The notes under the pieces were generated by a model. The model was not told where the DNA came from and did no database searches. It saw only the letters and a list, made by a program, of their open reading frames with translations. From Poronia punctata (taxonomy: Eukaryota; Ascomycota; Sordariomycetes; Xylariales; Xylariaceae): DNA of 64,000 nucleotides. A program made the position numbers and the translations under genes. Where the stretch lies: assembly GCA_022579005.1 (NCBI GenBank), contig MU401536.1:1-64000 (forward strand), written 5' to 3'. Shown in pieces: positions 1 through 13,693 of the stretch (position 1 is the stretch's first letter; each line of letters begins with the position of its first letter).

Positions 1-3000
1 AAATAGTTATTAAAAACTGCTATCTTATTAAAAGCTTATAAGTTTATTATAGGTTTAGTTTAAACTTTTTTTTTTACTTAATAATATGCTATAAATATTA
101 AGTAAGCAAAAAGGCTTAGTTTATTAACTTATTTTATTTTACTTTATTTATAAAGCTTATTAAACACTTTATTAACTATTACTTTATTTTTTATATTAAA
201 AGAATAAAGTTAGCTGTTTAATTTTGTTTATTACTAATTATTTACTAATAGTATTTTTATTTAGTTGTTTTTTAAAATGTTTATAATATTTTAATTAGTT
301 TAAATTTTTAAAAAGTCTTTTAAAATTTAAAAAATTTTACTTGCTATAGCGTTAATTTTAGCGTAAATAAATTAGCTATTTAGTTTAGCAATTTTTTTTT
401 TTTTAAAAAGCTTTTAAATTTTTATAGTTAAAAGAAATTTAGTTATTTTAAAACGTTTATTAGCTATTTTCTTGTTTTTATTACTTTTTTTAATTTAGTT
501 TTTTTTATTTTTAAAGGTTTAAGTATTAAATACTTTTATAACTTTTAGTTAAGTTATAGTGTTTTATAGCTTTTTACTTAAAGTAAAGTATTTTTTAATA
601 GCTAGTACTATATATAAAGGTTAGTTAGAAATACTTATGCTAATAAAGCACTTAATTAGTACTTTGCTTATAACTTTTATTTTATTAAAAGCTTTTATAA
701 AAAATAGTATTTATAATAAGATTATAGCTATAGCTATTACTTTTAAATAACTTTTTTAAGTAGCTTTTTATACTTTAGTTTTTGTTTATTTATTAATAGT
801 GCCTACTTAAGTGCTTTATTTAACTTTTTTTAGTTTAAGTAAAAAGTTAGCTATAATAATAGTATTTAAAGTTGTTAATTTTATAAATAAAAAAACTACG
901 TTTTTATAGCTAAGATTAAAAGTAAAATTTTTATTTAAAAGTAATAACTTATATAAAGTAAGTGCTAATAAGGTTTTTTTAAAGCCTAGGATTACTTTTT
1001 AAGCTAAGGTTACCTTTTAAATATAAAAATATAAGCGTAGTTAGATTTTAAAAAAAGTTTTAAATCTTTTTATAGTATTAAAGCTAATTAATTAGGTTTT
1101 AAAATTAATTTTAGCTTTATAAATATTGCTAAAATCTGTTTTTAACAATATATAAAGTTTTATAGTATTTTTAATAACTTATACTAATATTATAAATTTA
1201 ACTTATTTATTTTTTTTAGTATTATTTAATTTTACTATATATATTTATAAAGTAGCTTATTTAGTATACTTAATATAACTTTTGTTAATATTTTAAACTT
1301 TGTTTAATTATTTTTTAATAAAGTATTTAGTTATTTTTAATAAGTTTTAAGTAATAATATTTTAGCTTGTGCTTATATTAAAATAAATAATAGTTTTAAG
1401 TGCGTTAAAGTATAAGCAAACTAAAATATGTAAATAAAAGTACTAAGATTAACTAATAAGTTTTTTTATTTAGATTTTTAAAAAAGTAAATATACGTATA
1501 TTAGGTTTTAAGTGCTTTAAGTTTACTGGTTTAACTAAGTAGGCTTTTTTATTAGGTATTAATAACTTTTTTTAGCATTTATTTAAGTGCTTAAATAGCT
1601 AATTTTATAATTTAAAAGATTTGTTATATTTTATATAAGTGCTTTTTAGTAACTTTAATTTAAATATATTTTATAATTTAATTAGTTGCTTTAAGCATTT
1701 TTTATAATGTTTTTTTTTTTTTTTTTAATTACTAAAAGGGTTGCTATAATGCTTGCACTTAAAGTTATAATTTATAATTATAAATACTTAGTTTAATTTT
1801 AAACCGGAATTATTGCTGTTAAATAAGTTTAATAAGTTTTTTTTTTTAATTTAAAGTTTTTAAAGTTATTTTTTTTGCTAAATTTAAGTAGTCTTTTTTT
1901 TTATTTTTATTTTTAGATTTGTTTTTATTTTAAGGTTTATTTTTATTTTAAAACTTATTTTTATTTTTTTTTTAATTTTTAAATTAGTATTTGTTTTTTT
2001 TATAGTTGTTTTTATAGTAGCTATAATTATAGCTACTATAATTATAACTTTTATTACGTTTATTTTCTTACTAGCAGCTTTTTTTTTTTTTATTACCTTT
2101 ATTATTATTTAATTAGTTTTTAAAAAAGTTGTTTAGCTGCTTTTTTTATTTTTTTTTTTAAATTTGCAAATATGTTAACTTAGCTACTAATAAAAGTATA
2201 GCTTTTTTATATAATAAAAGCTTTAAATATTTGCTAAAGCTTTTTTTTTAATTTAGTATAAGCATGTTTTGTTTTAAGAAAAGGTTTATAGCTAACTATG
2301 CTGTAGTAACTACTTTTATTTAGTTAAAGTTATTATTTACTAATAAGTAACTTGCTTTAGCGTATTAAAGTTTTTTTTAAAAGTACTTTTTTAATATATT
2401 TTTATTATAAGCAATATTTTTTAGTTTAAGTTAAAGTAAGTTACTTTTTTTAGTAGTAATACTAAAAGCTATAGTAAAACGTTAGCTAAGGTAGTTTATT
2501 ATACTTTTAATGCTTTTATTATAAAGTAAACTTTTTTTTTTTACTATAAAAACTAAATTTTACTATTTAGCTATAGTTTTTTTTAATAAAGTTAGCTATA
2601 GTTGTACTAGTTAGCTTTTACTAGTATTGTTATTAATACTTTTTAATACTATGTTAACTTTATTAATAAAAGCTTATATATTTATATAAATAGTTTTAAA
2701 TTTTTTATTAACTTAGTTAAAGTTTTTTAAGTTTTTAAAGTTAAGTATAAAAGTTTTTATATTTTTTTTTTAATTTAAATATATTAGCTATTTAAGTTTA
2801 TATTAAAAAGTAAAGCAAAGCTTTTTTTATATTAATATTTATTGCTTTTTAAAGGACTAAGTAGTTTTAAAAGGCTAAGTAGTTTTATAAGGCTAAATAG
2901 ATTTTTAAAAAAGCTTTTAAGTTATTTTTAAAGTACTTTTTAAAGTACTTTTTTTAAAGGATTATTTTTATTATTATTAAGGTTTTTAGCAAGATTGCTA

Positions 3001-6000
3001 GCTAAAGCTTTTTGCTGCTAATTTAATTATATATATATTATAAAAAATTAAATTTTTTTATTATAGTTAAAGTAATTTTTAAAGCTATTTGTTTATTTAA
3101 TAGGTTTAGTTAAAAGTTTAACTAAAAGGTTTGCAAATTAAACTTAAAAATAGTTATTTTATAATAGTGCATACTTTATTAATTAAAAGTTAACTTATAA
3201 TAATAAGTTAGCTTATAATAATAAGTTAAAGTTTTTATAAAAGTTATTAAAATTAGCTAAAGTAGTATAACTTAAAAAAAGACTTTTAAAGTTTTAAAAT
3301 CTTTACTAAAAGGCTTTTATTATTAATATAAGTTAGTATATGTTTATATGCTAAATAAGGTTTAGTTAAGCTATTTTTAGTTGCTGCTTTAGTTAACGCG
3401 CTTGCGCCTATGCTAATATAAGTATAGGTATAAATATTGTTGCTAAAAGATTTAGTATTGCTAGCTTACTTTAAGTAGCTTAAATAAACTAGTTTAACTT
3501 ACTTATTATTGCTTTTATATTTTTATTTAAAGCTTATAGTTAATTATATATAAGTTTTATTTAATTTACTAAGTAATTAATATAGCTAGTAACGTGTTTG
3601 TTAAACTTTTTTTGCTCTTGTTTATTTTATTTTAGTTACTTTTAACTAGCTTTGTTATTTTCTTATTTTTTAACCTTTTTAGCGCTTATTATATATAATT
3701 TAAATTAATTAAAGTTATAAAGCAAAAGGTTATAAAGTAAAAGATCTTATAAAAAATTGTATAAAAGTTTATATAGTAAGTTTAATAATGTTAAAGTATT
3801 AACTTTATATTAAGTTTAAAACTTAAAGCTTAATTTTTTATTATTACTAAAGTACCCTAGCATAGCAAAAGTACTATTAGCACTTTTATTCTTTTTACTT
3901 ATTATATATATTTAACTAAATTAACCTTTTTTAATTAACTTAAAAAAATAAATAAAAAATAAATATAAAAAGTAAATAAAATATAAAAAGTAAAGCGTTT
4001 AATATAAATTTAAAAAAATAAGTATTTTATATAATACTATTGTAATAATAATAAGTTTAAAAAAACAAGTTGCTTATAATATATAAAATATAGTTAAGTA
4101 TTTAATAAAATTAAGCTTTAATAAAAAGTAACTATAAACGTTAGCGTTATAAATAAATATAGTATAAAAATAGTGCTTTTATTTATAACCTAGATATAGT
4201 AGTATTAAAATAGGTTAGCTATTTAAAGGAAATTGTATAAATTTAACTTATTTATAAGGTTTTTGCTTAATATAAAAAAGCTTGTAAAAATGTAATTAAG
4301 TTGCTAATTAAAAAGATTTAAAAAAATAACTTTAACTAGGTTTTAACTTAGTAATAATGTAAAAAGTTTTAAAAAATAACCTTTTTGCTTTGTTACTTTG
4401 GTTGGGCTTTAGGCTTTAAAAAGGTGCAGGTTAAGTTTTAAAGCTTTAAAAAACAATAATTTCTTAATTTATACCTAGTTGCTACTATAAAAAGAAAATA
4501 AATATAACTAAATATTAGTTATATTAATTTAATTAACTTACTATACTATTTAGTAAAAAAAACTATAAAGTAGTGTAGTAAATTTTGTAAATTAATAATT
4601 TAAAAAGAAAGAATCTAGTAAGGTTAGGTTAATTAATTATAATTTAACTAATTAACCTTAGTGCGCTAGTTCTTATTTAATCTAGCTATTTAATCTATAG
4701 GCTACAAGACCCTATTTTTTAGGTCTCTTTATAATACGTTATATTAACGTCTTAAAGCATTTAGAAAATATTAATGCTATGCTTTTTAACTTAAAACTAG
4801 CAAGTTTTACTTTAAGTGCTATAAAAAGCAAATAGTATTGCTAATTTGCAAAAATTATTAAGTTTATATATAGGACATATAAAAAAAAGCCTATTAGTGC
4901 AAAAGTTATTAAAATTAAAAAATAGCTTGCGTATAAAGACATTATAAATATTAAAGCTTTTTTTAAAGTTATTATTTACTATAAAATATAAATTAAAAAC
5001 TACTTTTAAATCTATATATTTTTTACTACTTTTTTATAAAAAAATATAGCTTTTATTTAAAAAAGTAAGTAATAATAGTTTATAAATTAGTTAAAACTTG
5101 CTTTAATTAACACATTACTTTTAGTTACTATTAACTATAAAAGTAAGCAAATTTACTTTTAAACTAATGCTTTTAAAACTAAATAAAAATATGTTCTAGC
5201 TTAAAAAGTAAATAAAAAAATTAAGCTAGCTTAATATAAGTTAAAATATTAAAAAAGCTTTAAGTTAAACTATAACGTTATAAAAAAAAAAGCTTTTAGC
5301 GTTATTAAGTTATTAAAGCGCTTATAAAACTACTTTTATAGTATATAATTTATTTTAAAAACTAATGTAAAAGTTTTAATTGCTTAGCTAAATAATAAGT
5401 TTTTTACTTTTTTAAATATAGTTTTTACTTAATAAATCTTATATATTAAAATATTTAACTTTAAGCTTTGCTATATACTAAAAAAAAACATATAGCTATA
5501 AATAGTTTATTTTAGCAACTTTAAAAGCTTACTAATAATAACAATAATAAGTAAAAAAATAATATAAAGCAATTTATTAATATTTAGCTTAGCGCTATAT
5601 TTATAAACGTTAATATAGTTTAAGCTAACTTATAAACAAGCATAAATAAAGCTTTAAAACTTAATTATAAATTACTTACTTTTAGCTACTTAATTTAGCT
5701 TATTAAGCTGCTATTAAAGCTTATAGTTTAATAAATTTAAAAAAGTTAAAAAATTGCTTAATTTTTTATTATTAATATTGTTTTAAAACGCTATAATAAT
5801 AAACGTAAATAAAAAAAGTTTAAAAATTACGCATATTAATACTTTATATATAATAGTACTTTATAAAAACAAGCAACTTAATATTTTACTTTTAAGTAAT
5901 ATATTAATTTTTTAAAAAAGCATAAGTTAATTATTTAAAAAATCTACTTAGCTTTTAGCTATAAAAAAATTAACTTAATAATTTAATAAATTTTGTAACT

Positions 6001-9000
6001 TTATTACTAGCTTAACTTTGCTAAAAATGTTTACTTAGCAACTAAGTTTTATTTTAATTATTAAAAGTTATAAAGTAGCTTGCTTAAAAAACAATACTAA
6101 TATAACGTTTTTATTAGCTTTTTATACTTATAAGTTATTAATATTTAAACTATACTATTTTATAAAGATTTTTTTACTTTAATTAAAGCATAATATAAAT
6201 AAATAGCTTTTTTTAAAGCTAAAGCTTTTTAGCAAGTAAACTTTAAGTTAATATTTAAGTTTTTTTATAAATATATAATATACTACTATAATAGCGCGCT
6301 ATATATTAAATATAATAATAAAAGTAAATTTAAAAAAAAAGTTATTATAGCAGCTAAGCACTTTAAGTATTATATAGCTTATAAGCTAGCTTACTACTTT
6401 TAAGCATAAGGCCTTATTAAAAATAAGCACTGCTTAATTAAAATAATGCTTATAAAAGTAATTAATAAAATTAAAAAAAACTAGCTAAATTATTTAAGCT
6501 TTACTATTTTAGTAAATAATATTATTATTTAATATTATAAGTATAGCTTATATAAACTAGTTTATAAACGTTTATTTATTTTATTAATTAAAAACGTTAT
6601 ACTAATATAGCAAGTATTATAGTAAAATTTAGTTTTTAATTATACTAATTTAGTAGTATTAAAAATAAAGCAGCTAAAATATTATATAAAAAACGTTAAA
6701 CATATAAAAAAAATTATTACTTTAAAACAAAAAAATAATGTAAACTAATAAAATTAACAAAATGCTTATAAAATTTAGCTTAAAATATATATTAATAACT
6801 TTATACTTTTATTTAATACTTTTTTTAAAATTAATAAAAGCAATAATAAAAAGCTTTTATATTAATAAAATAAGCTATATTAAATTATTAAAGCTATAAG
6901 TAATATATGCTATAAGCTTGCTAAAATAAATAAATAATAGCTATATAGCTACTATTTTACAAAATAGCTTTAAGCTTTTTATAAAAATAATAAAAAATAC
7001 TAAGCACTAAAAAACTTTAACTTAAACTTTTAAACTACTAAAAGTATTTTTTAAAAAAACAAGCTTATTAATAAGCTAAACTTAAAACTTTTAGTAATAA
7101 ATAATAATTTTGCTTTAAATCTTTATAAAAACTATAATTACGTTAATAGCTTTTTTAAGCTAATAAATATTAACATAATAGCTATTAACAACGTTTATAA
7201 GTTTAATATAATATAAAATTAATTAAATACCTTTATTTATAATATATTTTCTTTTTAAAAGCTTAGCTAGTACTACTTATTTAATAAATTTTTATTTTTA
7301 GCTTTTTAGTTTTATACTGCTTTAAAAAAAAATAATAAAGTAACTTTATAATATAAACATTATGCTAGCTTTTTACTTTTAAAGGCCTTTTATTTATATT
7401 TTTTTTTTAAACCTATTACTAATTCCTTTTAATTTTATTATTTTTAAATATTTTCTTTATTTATATATTAAAATTAACAACTTGCTTTTAAAAAATACGG
7501 TAATAATACCCTTTTTATCTCTTATATTGCCTAAAATAAAAAGTGTACTTTGCTACTTTTAACTATTTTTCTTAATATTTTTATTTAATATTTTAAAACA
7601 TATGTTTTTATTTTATTTTTTATATAAATTAACATAATGCTTAGTTTTTTTAAATATTTTTCTTATTTTTTTGCTTTTTTTTTCTTTATTTTATATATAG
7701 TTATTAAAATCTTTTTTTTAAGCTTTATTTAATAAACTATTTATATATTAACTATATAAGCTTTTTTAATAATAATATAAATATTAGCTTGCATACTTTA
7801 AAGTTTATAATAAATATAAAGCTTTTAATTAAATTAAACATTATAAGTTACTATATTTTAAAAAGCAAATTAACTACGTTATAATAAGTATAAAATATGC
7901 TTTAAACTATAAACGCGCAGTTACTATAAAAACTACTTTAAAGTTTTAAATTAAAAATATACTTAAAAAATAGCTATATACTTAAGCAAGTATTTATGTT
8001 TAATTTAATAAAACACTTTTTATAGCATATATAAAAAACAATATTTAAATAACTTATTTATTAAATTAAAAAAGCTTTATACTAATATTAGTTTTATAAT
8101 AAATATATAAAATATTTACTTTATAGTTTACTATTTTTACCTTTAATATAAATAAGCTTTAAGTTAAAGTTTTCTTTTTTTATTAAAGCCTTTATAAGCT
8201 TAATAATATGTTTTAAAGCGCTGCTAGCAATATAAAAAAATAAGTAAACTAGCTAGTAAATATAATAACTTTAAGCAATACTACTAACAATTTTAATCTT
8301 TAAAGCTTTAAGTATTTTTAATATATTAGCACTTATTTAAGTAATAAAAAATTAATATAATATTTTTACTTTTTACTATTTAGGCTTAAAAACAGTTTTC
8401 TTATTTTTTTTTATAACTAGCTAAGCTTTACTTATTTTTTTAACTAAGCTTAATAACTACTTTTTATAAGCAATATTAGTACTAAAATCTTTGCTAATTA
8501 TATAGTTTATATTAGTATTACTTTTGCTTATTTTTATAAGCTTTAAAGTATTTATAATAAAGCGTAGCGTTAATTTTAAAACAATAAAGTAGCAAAAAAT
8601 ATTTAAAAACTTAAAAAAAAAGCAAAAAAGCAAAAAAAAGAAAAAATAGTTTTTTAATATTTAGCTTACTACTTTTTTAACAAAAACTTATATTAGCTTA
8701 ATAAAGCATAAATAATATATAACTTTAAATTATTATTAGCAAGCTAGCTTTATAAAAATTATTTAATTTAGCAAGTAAATACTTAAAAGTTATAAATATA
8801 TTATAGTAATTTATATTTATAGCTTTAAGCACTTAATAAAGCAAATTTTATTAAGTTTTTTTACTTTAATTTATTATAAAAAAAACTTAAAAAAAATATT
8901 TACTATAATTTTATTTGCTAGTTTATATGCTATACTTATAAAAAACAGCTTATAAACTTACTTTTGTTTTTTTAATCTATACTTATACTTATACTCTTTT

Positions 9001-12000
9001 TTTTTTTAAAAAACTTTTATTTTTATTTTTTTATTTTTAGTTTGCTTAGTATTATAGTTTAACTTTATATATTTAATTTATTACTTTATACAATATAGTA
9101 AATTAAATCTTAGTACTTAAAAAAAACGCGCTATAAAAAATTATAGCTTTTATTTACTTTTAAAAACCTCTATTTACGCTTATAAGTATTTAGCAAAATT
9201 ATTTTAAATATATTAACTTATTACTAAACTATATAAAATTATAAAAATTCTTAAGTAATAAAAATATTAGCAATAATAAAATTAACTATTTACTTTATAA
9301 TAAAAAATACTTAGATTTTATTTTTTAAAAAATATAGTAAAAAAAAATGTTTAGTTTTTAGCTTAGCATACTAATTAAGTACTACTATTATAGCTAGCTT
9401 TTAAAAAATAAGATTATAGCAAGTATTTGTTTAATTTTAAAAAACTAGCTTTATATTTTAATTAAAAATATATTTAGCTAGGCTATAAGTACGTTTTAAA
9501 ACTTTTTATTTAAAACCTTTAGCAGCTACTTAAAAAAATAATTATAATAATAGTTTAAAAAAAATATAGTTAATATAAAGCTTTTTATTTTAAAAAAACA
9601 TATTAGCAGCAGTTATTAAATTTTTATTATAATTAATTTTTACTTATAAAAAGCTTATATATTTAATTTAATAAACTAAGTTTTTATTTTTAAACATATG
9701 CAAGTACTAAAGCTTTTAATAAGTATTTAGCTATAAAAAATATATAAAGTTTTTATTTAAATTAAGTTTTTTTTTTTTTATAGTTAAAATAATAGCTAGT
9801 TATATAAATACTTTTACTTAGTAACTTTAATTACTTTTATTAGGCCTTTAAATAATATAATTAACTTAATGCTTAACTAAGCATTAAAAATAAACTTATT
9901 AATATTTATTATATTAATAATATAGTTAGCAACTTAATATAAAGTTTTATTAAAGTAAAAAAGTCTTATATTTAAGCTAGCTATACTTTAGCAACTTTTA
10001 TTAACTATGCTATTTATACTTAATATTATTATTTTAAATACTTTTACTATGCTTACTTAAAACCTAAATCTTAAAAATTTGCTTATAAAAATATATTTTA
10101 AATAGCTATATAAAAGCGTACTTGCTTTTTTATAAACTAAGCATATTTTTAATTTAAACTTAAATATTTTATACTTTTTAAAATTAAATACTAATAGCTT
10201 TTATAGCTTTATAAACTTATATAATAAAAATAGCAACACGTTATAGTACTAATATAAGCTAAAATATTTAATTAATATAGCGCTTTAAGTTTGCTATTAA
10301 AAATAGCTTTTTAATAAAAAAGTAGTAGTTACTTTAAAATATTTTATAAAAACTTATTATTTTAGTTTTTGCTTTAAGTATTTATTTATAATTATTAAGC
10401 TTATATAAAGATTTTATTTTATAAGGACTTAAGCTTAAAATAAAGCTACTTATAACCTATAATAAAAAAAAGCTACTTATAACTAAATACTAGCTTATTT
10501 TATTTTAAGGTTTTATAAAAAAGCTTATTAGTATACTATAGTAGTTAATTATTTTTAAATAGCAGCTTTTATTATTAATAGCTTAAAAATACTAAAATAA
10601 AATATTATATAAATTAAAAAAAAGTTATAGCAAGTTTATAAAACTATATTTTATACGTTATTTATGCTATAATATATTATAGTTATACTTTTGCTAATAT
10701 AGTAAAAAAGTTAAAAATATAAAATACTTTATATTATTTATATTATTTACTTATTTAAAGTTTTAAACTAGCTAATACTTTTAACTACTAGTACTTTTAG
10801 CAAATATAAGCTTTAAAATATTATTACTATTTTAATAGCACTTAAAAAAATAGCTAAAATTTGCTTTATAAAAAAAAAGATTGCTTTAAAAAAACAAAAT
10901 TAATGTAAAGCTACTTATTTTTAAACTTTTAAAACTATTATAACTAGGTTTACTAGTTTAAATATTTATAGCACTTTAAAAGCACTTTTACATTTACTAT
11001 TTAGTATAGCTTTATTTACTTTTTTATAAAAAGATTATAAGTTAATAAGTACTTTATTTAAATTATTAATAGTATACTTGTTTAAAAAAAGCTTTTTATT
11101 AATAGCTACTATAGCTTAGAACTAAAAGATTTACTAATTAAAAAGTTTTAAAAAAAAGTGTAATAGTATTTAACTTATTATAAGCTTTATAATTTTTTTA
11201 TAAAAGTAAAAAAATACGTACTTAGATTTACTATTAAAAATATTATATTATAATATTATTAGCAAAGCACGCTAAAGCAATTTGCTATTAGTATAAGTAT
11301 AAGCTTAGCTACTACTTTATATTATAAAGTTAATAAAACCTTTTTTTAGTATATAACTTACTTTTAGCTTATTTATTTTTGTAAGTAAAAAAGTTAAGTA
11401 TAGTACTATGTAAATATAAAAGCTTTTAACGCTATAATAGCTAAAATAAAGTTATAATAACTAAAGCAAGCTACTACTAAAAGTAATAATAAGCAATTTT
11501 AATAAACAAAACCTTTAATAGCTTTAAATAGCTATAAAAAGCTTATTAAATAATAAAATAATAAAGGTATTATATTAATCTTACTAAGAAAAAAAGTTTT
11601 TATAATACGTTAACTTGTTTTAGCTTTAAAAGTGCTAAAAACAGCAACTTTTTTAGCTAAGAAAAATTGCAACATAATTAGCATATATACTAATTACGCC
11701 TTACGTTATAAAGTAGCTATAAAATTAAAAGGAAATAGCTTAATTTTTATTTTTATATATATAGCCTTTATTTTTACGTTACTTTTTAAACTTAAATATC
11801 TAGCTATTTATTGCATACCTAATACACTAAGTTATGCTTTTTAAAATACTTTTATAAAGCTATAATTAATATAAAGCCCTTAAAACCTAGTTAATACGTC
11901 TACTCTAGCTAGACCTCTTCTAGTGTAAAGTTAAAGTAATCTTTAAAAATCTTTAATTTTATCGCAATAGTAAGGCATATAGTAAGGTTTTTAGTAGTTA

Positions 12001-13115
12001 AATTTAGCATTTTATAAAAAAGTATATTTAGTATTATAGTTTGCTATAATAATTAAATTTTAGCTTATTTGCGCTTATAGCTAAAATAGTTTTTTAAAAT
12101 AAATTAATATTATAAAAAGCATGTTATAAAGTATATTAAAGCTAATTTTTTTATTTTTACTTGCAAATTATATAAAACAACTTACTTAAATATATTTTTA
12201 AACACTTTAAAAAAGTAGCTTAAAAAAAGGTATTATATATTAGCAAGCACTTTAATAGCTATTTTTAACTTTTTAAATAGCTATAAAAAAGTTAAAATAA
12301 GCTTTAAAGTATTAAAATAAAAGTTTTAATTTTTAGCAGCGCGTTTTTTTAGTAATAAATTTAATATTAACTATTATAATAGCTAACATATAGTATAAGC
12401 TTTTTGCTTTAAAAGTAAGTTTAATACTTTTTATACTAAGTGCTGCTATTATTTTAAATTTTTTTTAATTTTTTGTAAAATAAATATATTATGTTTATTA
12501 GTTAAATATATTTAACTTTGCTATAAAAAAACATATAAACGTAAATATTTTAAAGTAAATTTTACTATAATTATAAGTTTTATTTTATAGCTATACTAAG
12601 CAACTTTAATATAGCGCAAAAAAGCATAACTGCTAAAATATATATAAAATTACTTAAAAAGCATTTTTTAAAAAACTTTAAATTTAACTTTATTTTTATA
12701 TATAATAATGCTTTTATTTATATTATATATATAGTAAAAAACCTTTTTAACTTTAATAAGTATAAAGTATTAAATTAGCTACTATATTTACTTAATATAA
12801 ACTTTATTAAAAATATATAAAAACTACTTAAAAAGCAAATTTATACTACTAATTTATACTTATAAACTATAAGCAATTTAGCTAAAGTATTAAATATATT
12901 TATATATGCTATAGTTAAGCAATAAAATAACTTTAAAATTAATATATTAAATTATTTTATTAACTTTATACTACGCTATATTATAGCCCTTATTGCAGCT
13001 TATAAATAATATACAAAATACTAAGCTATACTACATAAAAGCCTTATTAAAAAAACACATTATATACTATTTAAAATCTTTTTTGCTATTAAATTAAGTG
13101 CAATACGCAATGTTA
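1..13115. repeat. RIP-degraded AT-rich repeat block
   Basis: About 13 kb of extremely AT-rich sequence with stop codons in every frame and no supportable gene. The few C residues left are mostly followed by T, and CpA/TpG, CpC and CpG are depleted, as expected from repeat-induced point mutation of repeated DNA. Base skew changes along the block: up to about 4.4 kb the + strand is T-rich, and from about 4.75 to 13.1 kb it is A-rich, suggesting relics in opposite orientations. Two stretches are less mutated (about 4380-4760 and 11560-11960) and may be spacers or element ends. I could not find a matching LTR or TIR pair, so no element is named. The block continues past the left edge of the window. 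Confidence 0.85.
4380..4760. other. Less-mutated island inside the left RIP block, at a strand-skew switch
   Basis: This stretch keeps more G and C than its surroundings and contains imperfect inverted sequences, for example GGTTAATTAATTA and its near complement around 4626-4660. On its left the + strand is T-rich and on its right it is A-rich, so it may lie between two divergently oriented repeats or be the surviving part of an LTR. No second copy was found in the window. Confidence 0.4.
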
Positions 13116-13693
13116 AAAATAACATGCCCTATTGGTAAAATGTAGCAATGTAGGGCTTGCTCGTTTCTATTAAGGACCGACTGTATGTACATAAACGGGA
13201 CCATAATCCTTGTTATGCCGGACCTGCACTAAAAAGCCCGTATGGCGTAGGGAAGGAAGTTACGAGCAGATTTATTAGGGTGTTAGGATAGATCATAGGG
13301 ACACATCTAACATGCTACGGCTCCTTTATTACTCACCTACGAGTAGTACTCGTAAATAAATAGATCCATCTCACCGCCGGTAAAGATCGTCTGATGGACA
13401 CGATCCAAGGTGGCCTATCTCCATCCTTTAAGAGTACCAACTTTGAATACAATGGCAATTCAACGCGGTACATCGGATACTCGCCGTACCCTTAATATTG
13501 GACGTTCAGAAATATCCGGTTACAACGCCAAATTTGTTGCACAGGGATGCAGAATCAATTCGCCTATCCGTGCCCTTCTAGATTACTCCAACGCACAATG
13601 TATCATGGGTAAACTCGCTTAAACTCGCTGACGCAAGACATGACTTGGGAGATAAAGAAGGACTACATACGAGAGCAGATAAGGATATATTCC
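13116..13693. other. Border between RIP block and genic DNA; no gene seen
   Basis: Base composition changes within a few tens of bases near 13110. The stretch contains a 17-bp palindrome at 13338-13354 made of TACGAGTA, one G, and TACTCGTA. It then forms the 3' flank of the minus-strand regulator gene that ends at 13694. The short open frames here look non-coding. Confidence 0.6.

Noticed and set aside
4690..4740. A tRNA-like or hairpin stretch (AGACCC...AGGTCT)
   Set aside because: Only a 5-bp stem with no A or B box and no acceptor arm.
11632..11844. A 70-codon open frame inside the left RIP block
   Set aside because: It has no domain, its composition follows the AT-rich surroundings, and it lies in mutated repeat DNA; a chance frame in a less mutated patch.
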